Shown here piece by piece: positions 55,331 through 64,000 of a stretch of DNA of 64,000 nt. Below the pieces are notes generated by a model. The model saw only the letters and a list, made by a program, of their open reading frames with translations. It had not been told where the DNA came from and did no database searches. The translations under genes were made by a program, and so were the position numbers. The DNA lies in contig JAWUZG010001123.1 of the NCBI GenBank assembly GCA_036785705.1, positions 62,001 through 126,000 of the forward strand, given 5' to 3'. The stretch is from Acanthornis magna (Eukaryota > Chordata > Aves > Passeriformes > Acanthizidae). Within the stretch, counting starts at the first letter, position 1. Every line of letters starts with the position of its first letter.

Positions 55331-55950
55331 TGTCCCCGCGGAGAAAAAATTAAAAAAAAAAAAAACCCAAAATATTTTCAATAAAAACCCCCAAAACGCC
55401 CCCCAATTTCTCCGCGATCGAGCCAAGATAAAGATGTGAGGTTCCCGCTTTGTCCCCGCGGAGAAAAAATTAAAAAAAACCCAAAATATTTTCAATAAAA
55501 ACCCCCAAAACGCCCCAATTTCTCCGCGATAAAGATGGGGATAAAGATGAATAAAGATGTGAGACTCCTGCTTAGTCCCCGCGGAAAAAAATCCAAATAT
55601 TCTCAATAAAAAAACCCCAAAATTACCCCGCGATCGAACTGGGATAAGGATGTGAGGTTCCCGCTTTGTCCCCCATCAAAAAAATCCAAATATCCCTAAT
55701 TAAAAACCCCCAAATGCCCCAATTTCCCCGCGATAAAGGTGAGGATAAAGATGGATAAAGATGTGAGGTTCCCGCTTTGTCCCTGCGGAGAAAATTCAAA
55801 ATATTCTCAATAAAAAAACCCCAAAACTCCCCAATTTCTCCGCGATCGAACCGGGATAAAGACGCGAGGTTCCCGCTTTGTTCCCTCATAAAAAAACCCC
55901 CAAATATCCCCAATTAAAACCCCCCCAAAAAACCCCCAAAATTTCCCCGG
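55331..55950. repeat. tandem repeat, about 100-165 bp unit, five copies
   Basis: GAGGTTCCCGCTTTGTCCCC, AAATATT(C/T)TCAATAAAAA, CCCCAAAA and TCTCCGCGATCGA recur near 55319, 55438, 55560, 55655, 55766 and 55867. The first copy adjoins the preceding island. Confidence 0.9.
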
Positions 55951-56210
55951 GATAAAGATGGATGGAGCGTCCTTGGAGAGGAGAGCGCCCTCCCCTCCCC
56001 CTCCCCAATTAATTCCCCGATTTAATTAAGGATCGGGCAGCGCCGCTCTCATTAACGCGGCGTGGGCGCGCGAGTCCCGCGGCCTCGCGGGGGTTAATTA
56101 TTAATTATTAATAAGCAACAGGCGGAGCCGCCCCCCCCCCCATCCCCCCTTTCCCCGATTGATTAATTAATTACTGCCAGGAATAAATGGATCGGGTGGG
56201 GGTGGGGCGG
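55951..56210. promoter_or_regulatory. low-copy island rich in TTAATTA words
   Basis: AATTAATT at 56007-56014, TTTAATTAAG at 56021-56030, CATTAACG near 56050, a TTAATTATTAATTATTAATA-type run at 56094-56113 and GATTGATTAATTAATTAC at 56157-56174 form a homeodomain-core cluster. Confidence 0.45.
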
Positions 56211-56650
56211 CGGTGACCTCGCTGTCACCCCGGGGATGCTTTTTGGGGGAAAAATCGGCGTTTTGGGGGGGGAATCGGCATTTTGGGGGAAAAATCGGCA
56301 TTTTGGGGGGGGAAATCGGCATTTTGGGGGGGGGGGATCTGCATTTTGGGGGAGAAAATCGGCATTTTGTGGGGGGAAAATCGGAATTTTGGGGGGAATC
56401 GGCATTTTGGGGGGAAAAAAATCAGCATTTTGGGGGGGGAATCGGCATTTTGGGGGGGGAATCGGCGTTTGGGGGGAAAAAATCAGCATTTTGGGGGGGG
56501 AATCGGCATTTTGGGGGGAAAATCGGCATTTTGGGGGCGAAATCGGCGTTTGGGGGGAAAAAATCAGCATTTTGGGGGGAAAATCGGCATTTTGGGGGGA
56601 AAATCGGCATTTTGGGGGGAAAAATCTGCATTTTGGGGGATGGGGGTGCC
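56211..56650. repeat. AATCGGCATTTTGGGGGG minisatellite
   Basis: About 20 units of 17-24 bp. G runs of 5-9 in every unit make the + strand a strong G-quadruplex candidate. Gly/Phe/Trp-rich frames are artefacts. Confidence 0.94.
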
Positions 56651-57620
56651 CCAAAAACGAGATCGACGTGTCAGGGGTTGGGATTGGGGTGGGAACCCCG
56701 GGGAGGAAGGGAGGTTTTGGGGTGAAAAGTGAGGAAATTGGATGTAGGAACATTTCCCGGGGGTTTGCTGATGCGGGAAAATCAGGGAGAATTTTATTTA
56801 GGAACATTTTCATGCATTTGCTGACGTAGGAAAATCTGGGATGCTGATGTGGGAAAACCTGGGATTCTTTGGGATGCTGAGGACGCAAATTTGGGATTCT
56901 TTGGGATGCTGAGGGCGAAAATTCGGAATGTTTTGGGATGGTCAGGAGGCAGATCTGAGATGTTTTGGGATGCTGAGGACACAAATCTGGGATCCTTTGG
57001 GATGCTGATATGAGAAAATCTGGGATTTTTTTGGGGATACCGACGTGGGAAAACCTGGGATTCTTTGGGATGCTGAGGATGCAAATCGGGGATTTTTTGG
57101 GATGCCGATGTAGGAAAATCAGATGTTTTGGGATGCGGACGTGGGGAAATCTGGAATATTTTGGGATGCTGAGGACAAATCGGGGATGTTTTGGGGTGCT
57201 GAGGTGGGAAATTTGGGATGTTTTGGGATGCCGAGGACGCAAATTTGGGATGTTTTGGGATGCCGAGGACAAAAATCCGGGATTCTTTGGGATGCCGATG
57301 TGGGAAAATCTGGAATATTTTGGGATGCTGAGGATGCAAATCGGGGATGTTTTGGGATGCTGAGGTGGGAAAACCTGGGATGCTGATGGAGGCAAATTTG
57401 GGATGTTTTGGGATGCTGAGGACGCAAATCTGGAATATTTTGGGGTGCTGAGGCCGCAGCTCTGGGGTGTTTTGGGATGCTGAGGACGCAAATCGGGATT
57501 CTTTGGGATGCTGAGGACACAAATCTGGATGTTTTGGGATGCTGAGGACACAAATCGGGATGTTTTGGGATGCTGAGGACGCAAATTTGGGATGTTTTGG
57601 GATGCCGAGGCTCAGCTCTG
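56651..57620. repeat. 0.9-kb GGGATGCTGAGGACGCAAAT minisatellite
   Basis: After about 100 bp of spacer, units of roughly 31 bp (TTTTGGGATGCTGAGG, ACGCAAATCTGGGAT) continue to 57610. They have local variants GCCGATGTGGGAAAA. No gene is seen. Confidence 0.93.
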
Positions 57621-58485
57621 GCCCTGCCGGAGCAGCCCCGTCCCTCCCGCGGCTTTCCCGGCTGGAATATCCCAAACCTCATCTCGCCTGCTCCGGGCTC
57701 CCTCTGCAGTCAGCCGAGAGAATCGGCAGCGAATTCCAGCGAATTCCAGGGAAAAAAACCCGAAATGCCTGAGCCTGACCCGGCCCGGCTCTCCCCTAAC
57801 CCACCGGGAGAGTCCCGGGCCGGGATTGTCCCCATCCCTGTCCCCAAATCCGCACTCTTCCCACCGGGAATTCTCTCCGGGAATCCATCCCATCCCTCCG
57901 GGAAGGGATCGATCCAAACCCCGCGGCTCAGAGGAGGAAAATCCCCCCGGAAATGTCCCCGCGGAGGGGCTGGGGTCGCTCCCGCCCCTCCCGCACCCCC
58001 CGAGGGTTCCGGGATTAGGGATTTTCACGCCAGGATTTAGGGGAGATCAACATTTTCCAGGCTTTTCCTCGCCCGGGAGAAACGGGATTTGGGTTTCATC
58101 CCTGCGGGAGGCGCTGATTTACACCCCAGATCTTTTTTTTTGGTTGTTTTTTTAGTGTTTTTTTCTCTAAATCCTGCTGGATTTGCACGTCAGCGCCCGG
58201 AACGCTCGGGATGCTCGCGCTGCCCTCCCGACACCGAAATTCCCCTGGAAAATCCCAAATCCCAGCAGGGAAAAGAGGCATTTCCACCCCGGCTTTGCTC
58301 CAAAAAACATCCCCGGGGTTCCCGGGGGATTCCGAGGGATTTCCAAGGGAAAAGCTCGGCTTTTTGGGATGAAAAACCTGGATTTTGGCACGCGGCCCTT
58401 GGATTTAGCAGCGCTCGGAGCCTCGGGCTGACCTTTGTTCTGCTCCCGGGGCTGTTCCCGGGAAGATTAATGAGATCCATAAAAA
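57621..58485. other. low-copy region, no gene recognised
   Basis: This is one of the longest low-copy stretches of the 3' flank. Short open frames exist but none resembles a family I know. At the right end ATTAATGAG (58466-58474) and CCATAAA (58477-58483) are adjacent homeodomain and CDX-type words. Confidence 0.5.
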
Positions 58486-58835
58486 CATCGCTTTTCCTTC
58501 CTGGAGCAACCCAAAATCCCTCCCGAATGACCCCAAAATCCCTCCCGAATGAATCCCAAAATCCCTCCCGAATGACCCCAAAATCCCTCCTGGAATGACC
58601 CAAAAATCCCTCCTGGAATGACGCCAAAAATCCCTCTTGGAATGACCACCCCAAAAATCTCTCCAGGAGGAACCCCTAAAATCCCTCCTGGATTGACCCC
58701 AAAATCCCTTCTGGAGGAACCCCAAAAATTCCTTTCTGGAATGACCCTAAAAATCTCTCCTGGAGCATCCCCGAAAATCCCTCCTGCAATGGCCCCAAAA
58801 ATCCCTCCTGGAATGATCCCAAAATCCCTCCTGGA
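58486..58835. repeat. AAAATCCCTCCTGGAATGACC minisatellite
   Basis: About 14 units of 24-28 bp contain AAAATCCCTCC and GAATGACCCC. Confidence 0.92.
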
Positions 58836-60055
58836 GGAACCCAGGGAATGGGATTGGGATTGCAGGATCTGGAATGGGATCAGGGCCAGGGAATGGGAAT
58901 GGGATTGGGATGGGGGAAAAATCAGGGAATGGGGACCTGGAATGGGAACGAGGTCAGGGAATGGGGTTGGGATGGGGGACCCAAAATGGGAACAAAAGCC
59001 AGGGAATGGGGACTTGGAATGGGATCAGAGCTGGGAATGGGGTTGGGATGAGGGAAAAACTCAGGGAATGGGGACCTGGAATGGGAATGAGGTCAGGGAA
59101 TGGGGTTGGGATTGCAGGGCCTGGAATGGGGAAAAAGATGGGGAATGGGGACCTGGAATGGGATCAAGGGCAGGGAATGGGGTTGGGATGGAGGAAAAGT
59201 CAGGGAATGGGGTTGGGATTGCAGAACCTGGAATGGGGACAAAGATGGGAATGGGATTGGGACAGGGAATGGTTAATGGCCAGGGAATGGGGTTGGGATT
59301 GCAGGGCCGGGAATGGGGGAAAAGATGGGGAATGGGGACCTGGAATGGGATCAAGGTCAGGGAATGGGGTTGAGACAGGGGGACCCAAAATGGGATCAAA
59401 GCCAGGGAATGGGGTTGGGATTGCAGGGCCGAGAATGGCATCAAGGGCAGGGAATGGGGTTGGGATGGGGGGACCCAAAATGGGAATATGGTGAGGGAAT
59501 GGGGCCTGGAATGGAGGAAAAGTCAGGGAATGGGGTTGGGATTGCAGGGCCGGGAGTGGGGGAAAAGATGGGGAATGGGGACCTGGAATGGGATCAAGGT
59601 CAGGGAATGGGGTTGGGATGGGGGAAAAAGTCAGGGAATGGGGTTGGGATTGCAGGGCCGGGAATGGGGACAAAGATGGGAATGGGATTTGGACAGGGAA
59701 TGGTTAATGACCAGGGAATGGGGTTGGGATTGCAGGGCCTGGAATGGGATCAGGATCAGGGAATGGGGTTGGGATGGGGGAAAAGTTAGGGAATGGGGTT
59801 GGGATGGGGGACCCAAAGTGGGAACAAAATCCAGGGAATGGGGTTGGGATTGCAGGGCCTGGAATGGGAACAAGGCCAGGGAATGGGGTTGGGATGGGGG
59901 ACCCAAAATGGGAACAGGGCCAGGGAATGGGGCCTGGAATGGAGGAAAAGTCAGGGAATGGGGTTGGGATTGCAGGGCCAGGAATGGGAGCAAGGCCAGG
60001 GAATGGGATTGGGATGGGGGACCCAAAATGGGATCAAAGCCAGGGAATGGAGCCG
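58836..60055. repeat. 1.2-kb GGGAATGGGGTTGGGAT minisatellite
   Basis: Units CAGGGAATGGGGTTGGGATT, GCAGGGCCTGGAATGGG and ATCAAGG combine into about 50-bp and larger repeats. The block around 59200-59340 recurs at 59620-59750. Confidence 0.94.
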
Positions 60056-60479
60056 GCCACGTTCTGGGGTGGGCAGAAGAGAGGATTGGGGCAGAATTGG
60101 GGAGTTTCTTCCCAGGGACGTTTCTTCCCAGAAAATCCAAGGCAAAAGGAGTGAATTCCATCTCCAAGCACCCCAAAAAGGGCCCGAGGGGAGCAGGGCA
60201 GGTCCATCCCAGCCCCGATCCCACAAAATGTGGGGTCAGTGACCTCCCCTGGGTTTCGGGGAAGGTTCGGATCCCCCCGGGCTCATCCCCTCCGAAATTC
60301 CCTCCGGGATAAGCCACAGCAGAAAACAGCGCCGAGCTCCTGGAAAATTGTGGGGTTTTTCATTCCTCGAACCCCGAGGATTAAAAAAAACAGGGAAAAA
60401 CCCTCCCAGACCTCCAGGGTGAGCAGGAAAGTTCGGGAACAATCCCTGGAAATGCCTGGAAATCCCCGGAAATCCCTGA
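60056..60479. other. low-copy spacer
   Basis: Unique sequence with no recognised gene. It includes a small CCGGAAATCCC-like duplication near 60445-60475. Confidence 0.5.
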
Positions 60480-60790
60480 CCCCGCGGGCGGCCGCCGGAG
60501 AAGCCGCGGCGCCGCTCGTCCCCTATAAAATAAAGCGGGAATAATTGAAAAGGGATCCAATTTATCCCCGGGATGGCTCGGCCGCCGCCTCCCCGGCGGA
60601 GATGGACAGCGATAATTGGAGCGGAGGAAGCCATCAATCGCGGCGCGAGGGTTTTCCGTCCGGGATACAACGATTACTGTCAGATTATGACACGGGAATA
60701 TCAAGATCGATGGCGTTTTAAACGCGGCCCAGTTCTGCGCAATTGGTGACAATAAAACGGTGACAAATGGAGGGAGCGGCGCACGACGAG
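60480..60790. promoter_or_regulatory. candidate regulatory island with PBX-HOX and MEIS-type motifs
   Basis: TATAAAA lies at 60524-60530, TGGACAG near 60603 and GATAATTGG near 60611. The complement of 60631-60639 reads GATTGATGG, the PBX-HOX core used in Hox autoregulatory elements. CGATTACTGTCA is at 60671-60682, and GGTGACAATAAA (60745-60756) and GGTGACAAATGG (60759-60770) follow. This is the best PBX/HOX/MEIS candidate downstream of HOXC4. Confidence 0.55.
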
Positions 60791-61000
60791 CCGGGGGCTT
60801 CCCGGGGAAAAGTCGGACGGTTTTCCCCCCAAAAAATGGGGGGAAAGGGAGGGATCGGTGGGAATGGGGGATCGGTTTGGGCGGGGGTGGATCTGTGGGT
60901 TTCCGCTGTCATTCCCGGGGGTCGGGTCCTGTTTTCCGCGGATAATCGTTGCCATAAATCCCCGGGGTGTCCCCGTGGCGCTCCCGGCCGAGGGATTGGG
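60791..61000. other. low-copy G-rich spacer
   Basis: Non-tandem sequence leading to the next array. No gene is seen. Confidence 0.5.
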
Positions 61001-61380
61001 AATTCCCAGGGAATTGCAGGGCCTGGATCCGGATTGGGAATTCCCAGGGAATTGCAGGTTCTGGATCCAGATCCTGAATTCCCGGGGAATTGCAGGGCCT
61101 GGATCTGGATCGGGAATTCCCAGGGAATTGCAGGTTCTGGATCCGGATTGGGAATTCCCGGGGAATTGCAGGGCCTGGATCCGGATTGGGAATTCCCGGG
61201 GAATTGCAGGTTCTGGATCTGGATCGGGAATTCCCAGGGAATTGCAGGGCCTGGATCCGGATTGGGAATTCCCGGGGAATTGCAGGTTCTGGATCTGGAT
61301 TGGGAATTCCCAGGGACTTGCAGGGCCTGGATCCGGATCGGGAATTCCCGGGGAATTGCAGGTTCTGGATCCGGGATGGC
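61001..61380. repeat. about 45-bp GGGAATTCCC repeat, eight copies
   Basis: GATTGGGAATTCCC(A/G)GGG, AATTGCAGG, then GCCTGGATCC or TTCTGGATC repeat. GGGAATTCCC is a perfect 10-bp palindrome in every unit and resembles a kappa-B-type site. Confidence 0.95.
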
Positions 61381-61995
61381 GCTGGGCCCTTGGGAAAAAA
61401 CGATCCTGGTGGAAAGTTCCGGATCCTTGCAGAGCGTTGCTGGGATGAGCGTGATGGGAACGGGTCCTGGAGGGACAGATCCCATAGGGACAGATCCCAC
61501 AGGAATGGATCCCACGGGAATGGATCCCACAGGAATGGATCCCATAGGGACAGACCCCAAGAAAGAAAATCCTGGATCCTACAGGAGCAGCTCCCATTGA
61601 AATGGATCTGTAATCATTTCCCATTCCTGTTCGGATCGGTAATCATTTCCCCATTCCCGTTCGGATCTGTAATCATTTCCCGATTCCCGTTCGGATCTGT
61701 AATCATTTCCCGGATGCTCTGGCAGCTCTCGCGGCGCTGGGAGGGAACCGCAGAGCCGTAAAGGAGAACGAGGACTCGGCCTAGGCCTCGGCTCCCGGAA
61801 CATTCCGGATGCGTTCCGGAACATTCCGGATGCGTTCCCACGGTGTTCCCATTTTCCGGAGCTCTGGGCTGTGAGGGGACGGGGCTGTCCCACCTGAGTG
61901 ACCCTGGGGTGAGGTCCGGGGGTCTGTGGGGTCTGGGGATGGCCCCGGGTGGGGCTGGGGCTGTGGGGTGTGAATCTATGGGGCGGAAAACCCCT
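61381..61995. other. spacer with three short tandem repeats
   Basis: GGATCCCA(C/T)AGGAAT units lie at 61480-61555. Four ATCTGTAATCATTTCCC-type units lie at 61607-61710. A duplicated GGAACATTCCGGATGCGTTCC lies at 61797-61837. No gene is seen. Confidence 0.7.
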
Positions 61996-62170
61996 GGGGG
62001 TCCTCCTGCATCCATCGATCCATTGATCCATCGACTGATCTGTTGATTCATCCATTGATCCATCCATTGATCCATTGATCCATCCATTGATCCATTGATC
62101 CATCCACTGATCCATTGATCCGTTGATCCATCCATCCGTTAGTCCATCCACTGATCCATCCATCACTCTG
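61996..62170. repeat. TCCATTGATCCA repeat
   Basis: About 14 units of 8-12 bp, ATCCATTGATCC with variants. Confidence 0.93.
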
Positions 62171-63550
62171 TGATGTCCATGGTCACTCCGTGTGGTCACT
62201 CATTGGAATGTCCATGGTCATTCCATGATGTCTGTGGTCACTCAGAGCCGCCTGTGTCACTCAGAGGTGGCCTGTGGTCACTCAGAGGTGCCTGTGGTCA
62301 CTCAGAGGTGTCTGTGGTCACTCAGAGATGCCTGTGGTCACTCAGAGGTGTCTGTGGTCACTCAGAGCCGCCGTGGTCACTCAGAGATGCCTGTGGTCAC
62401 TCAGAGATGCTCATGGTCACTCAGAGATGCTCATGGTCACTCAGAGGTGTCTGTGGTCACTCTGTGGAACATCCATTGGAATGCCCGTGGTCACTCAGAG
62501 ATGCTCGTGGTCGCTCAGAGATGCTCGTGGTCACTCAGAGATGTCCGTGGTCACTCCACGGTCACTCAGAGGTGTCCATGGTCACTCCACGGTCACTCAG
62601 AGATGTCCGTGGTCACTCCACAGTCACTCAGAGATGCCCGCGGTCACTCAATGAAGATGTCTGTGGTCACTCAGAGATGTCCGTGGTCGCTCAGAGATGC
62701 CTGCGGTCACTCAATGAAGATGTCCATGGTCACTCAGAGATGTCCATGGTCACTCAGAGATGCCCGCGGTCACTCTGTAGTCACTCAGAGATGCCCGCGG
62801 TCACTCAATGAAGATGCCCATGGTCACTCACAGATGCCCGCAGTCACTCCGTGGTCACTCACTGGCCTGCCCGCGGTCACTCCATGGTCACTCAGAGGTG
62901 CCCACGGTCACTCCACGGTCACTCACTGGCCTGCCCGCGGTCACTCCGTGGTCACTCATTGGACTCCCCATGGACACTCCGTGGTCACTCACTGGCCTGC
63001 CTGCAGTCACTCCGTGGTCACTCAGAGATGCCCACGGTCACTCCGTGGTCACTCACTGGCCTGCCCACGGTCACTCCGTGGTCACTCATTGGACTCCCCA
63101 TGGTCACTCCGTGGTCACTCACTGGCCTGCCTGCGATCACTCCACGGTCACTCAGAGGTGCCCATGATACTCCGTGGTCACTCAGAGGTGCCCGCGGTCA
63201 CTCCACGGTCACTCAGAGGTGCCCATGATCACTCCGTGGTCACTCAGAGGTGCCCGCGGTCACTCCATGGTCACTCAGAGGTGCCCATGGTCACTCCGTG
63301 GTCACTCACTGGCCTGCCCGCGGTCACTCCGTGGTCACTCAGAGGTGCCCGCGGTCACTCCGTGGTCACTCACTGGCCTGCCCACGGTCACTCCATGGTC
63401 ACTCAGAGGTGCCCGCGGTCACTCCGTGGTCACTCAGAGGTGCCCATGGTCACTCCGTGGTCACTCACTGGCCTGCCTGCGGTCACTCCATGGTCACTCA
63501 GAGGTGCCCATGGTCACTCCGTGGTCACTCACTGGCCTGCCCGCGTCACT
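62171..63550. repeat. 1.4-kb GGTCACTCAGAGATGCC minisatellite
   Basis: Units of 24-27 bp (GGTCACTCAGAGATGCC and CGTGGTCACTCACTGGCC) run throughout. GGTCAC multiplies a nuclear-receptor-like half-site word. The His/Ser/Val-rich frames are artefacts. Confidence 0.94.
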
Positions 63551-63637
63551 CCATGCAGTGCCCTCAGGCCGTGAGGATCTCCGGCCGCTCCGGAACCCGC
63601 CGATGGCACATGTTGGGAGTTCAAGCCGCGGCTGAGC
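63551..63637. other. short low-copy spacer
   Basis: Unique sequence between two arrays. No gene is seen. Confidence 0.5.
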
Positions 63638-64000
63638 GGATCGGAACAGCTCCGGCAGGCCCGGGGCTCGTTAGGCCGCGCTAATGAGCGGCGTGAGTGG
63701 ATCAGAACCACTCCGGCAGGCCCGGGGCTCGTTAGGCCGCGTTAATGAGGGCGTGAGTGGATCAGAACCGCTCCGGCAGGCCCAGAGCTCATTAGGCCGC
63801 GTTAATGAGCAGCACGAGTGGATCAGAACCGCTCCGGCAGGCCCGGAGCTCGTTAGGCCGTGCTAATGAGTGGCGTGAGTGGATCAGAACCGCTCCGGCA
63901 GGCCCGGGGCTCGTTAGGCCGCGCTAATGAGTGGCACGAGCGGATCGGAGCGGCCCTGGAGGGTCCAGAGCTCGTTAGGCCGCGTTAATGAGTGGCGTGA
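63638..64000. repeat. 60-61 bp tandem repeat carrying TAATGAG, at least six copies, cut by the window end
   Basis: Units contain GGATCAGAACCGCTCC, GGCAGGCCCGG, GCTCGTTAGGCCGCG and (C/T)TAATGAG. The TAATGAG motif starts near 63681, 63742, 63802, 63863, 63924 and 63985. The array continues past 64000. Confidence 0.95.

Noticed and set aside
57570..58155. Two overlapping + strand frames in low-copy DNA near 57.6-58.1 kb
   Set aside because: They begin inside the preceding minisatellite and have Pro/Ser/Gly-biased composition without any family match. Coding remains unproven.
1..64000. CR1-type LINEs, LTR elements, tRNA genes or CRISPR arrays
   Set aside because: No reverse transcriptase frame, LTR pair, tRNA B-box context or direct-repeat/unique-spacer pattern was seen. 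The tandem arrays have no unique spacers.

Overview
The window is vertebrate nuclear DNA and holds one protein gene that I can support: the anterior Hox gene HOXC4 on the + strand, coding exons 11699-12137 and 16578-16963. The predicted N-terminus ([11 protein letters not shown]), the YPWM hexapeptide, the Antp-like homeodomain and the terminal EDITRL are HOXC4-specific rather than HOXA4, HOXB4 or HOXD4. The extreme load of species-specific mini- and microsatellites, the many G/C- and A/T-skewed low-complexity tracts, the lack of recognisable transposons and the glycine-expanded HOXC4 fit a bird, with the HOXC cluster on a GC-rich dot microchromosome. The clade is an inference; the gene identity is not.

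Layout. 1-11450 should be the HOXC5-HOXC4 intergenic side. It consists of tandem arrays (541-1250, 1996-2950, 3126-3640, 3900-5465, 5641-9340 with telomere-like CCCTAA tracts, 9455-11450) separated by short low-copy islands, one of which (3740-3960) carries PBX-HOX-type motifs. 11451-11698 is the HOXC4 promoter and 5' leader (inverted CCAAT plus E-box). 12138-16577 is the single intron: a tandem array, a low-copy island with CDX/HOX motifs (14028-14215), a T-rich desert, and a repeated branch-point-like module before the acceptor. 16964 to about 19750 is the 3'UTR. It is itself built from duplicated modules, including copies of the stop-codon region and four Pumilio-type elements, and ends at AATAAA 19726-19731.

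19751-64000 is the 3' flank of the cluster. I find no HOXC3, HOXC1, SMUG1 or other coding gene in it. It alternates between tandem arrays of 5-bp to about 190-bp units and 100-300 bp low-copy islands rich in homeodomain, CDX, PBX-HOX, MEIS/PREP, octamer, forkhead or RFX-type motifs. In several places the array unit resembles the adjoining unique sequence (HOXC4 promoter, 3'UTR, the islands at 3900 and 40420). This suggests that minisatellites here were seeded by local conserved DNA. Two arrays (48291-49170 and 63638-64000) multiply homeodomain-core motifs.

The many long reading frames elsewhere are products of stop-free repeat periods (for example GCCGA, TTTCTA, CCCTGT and GGATGG units) and are not annotated as genes. 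Binding-site calls are motif matches by eye; occupancy and conservation are untested.
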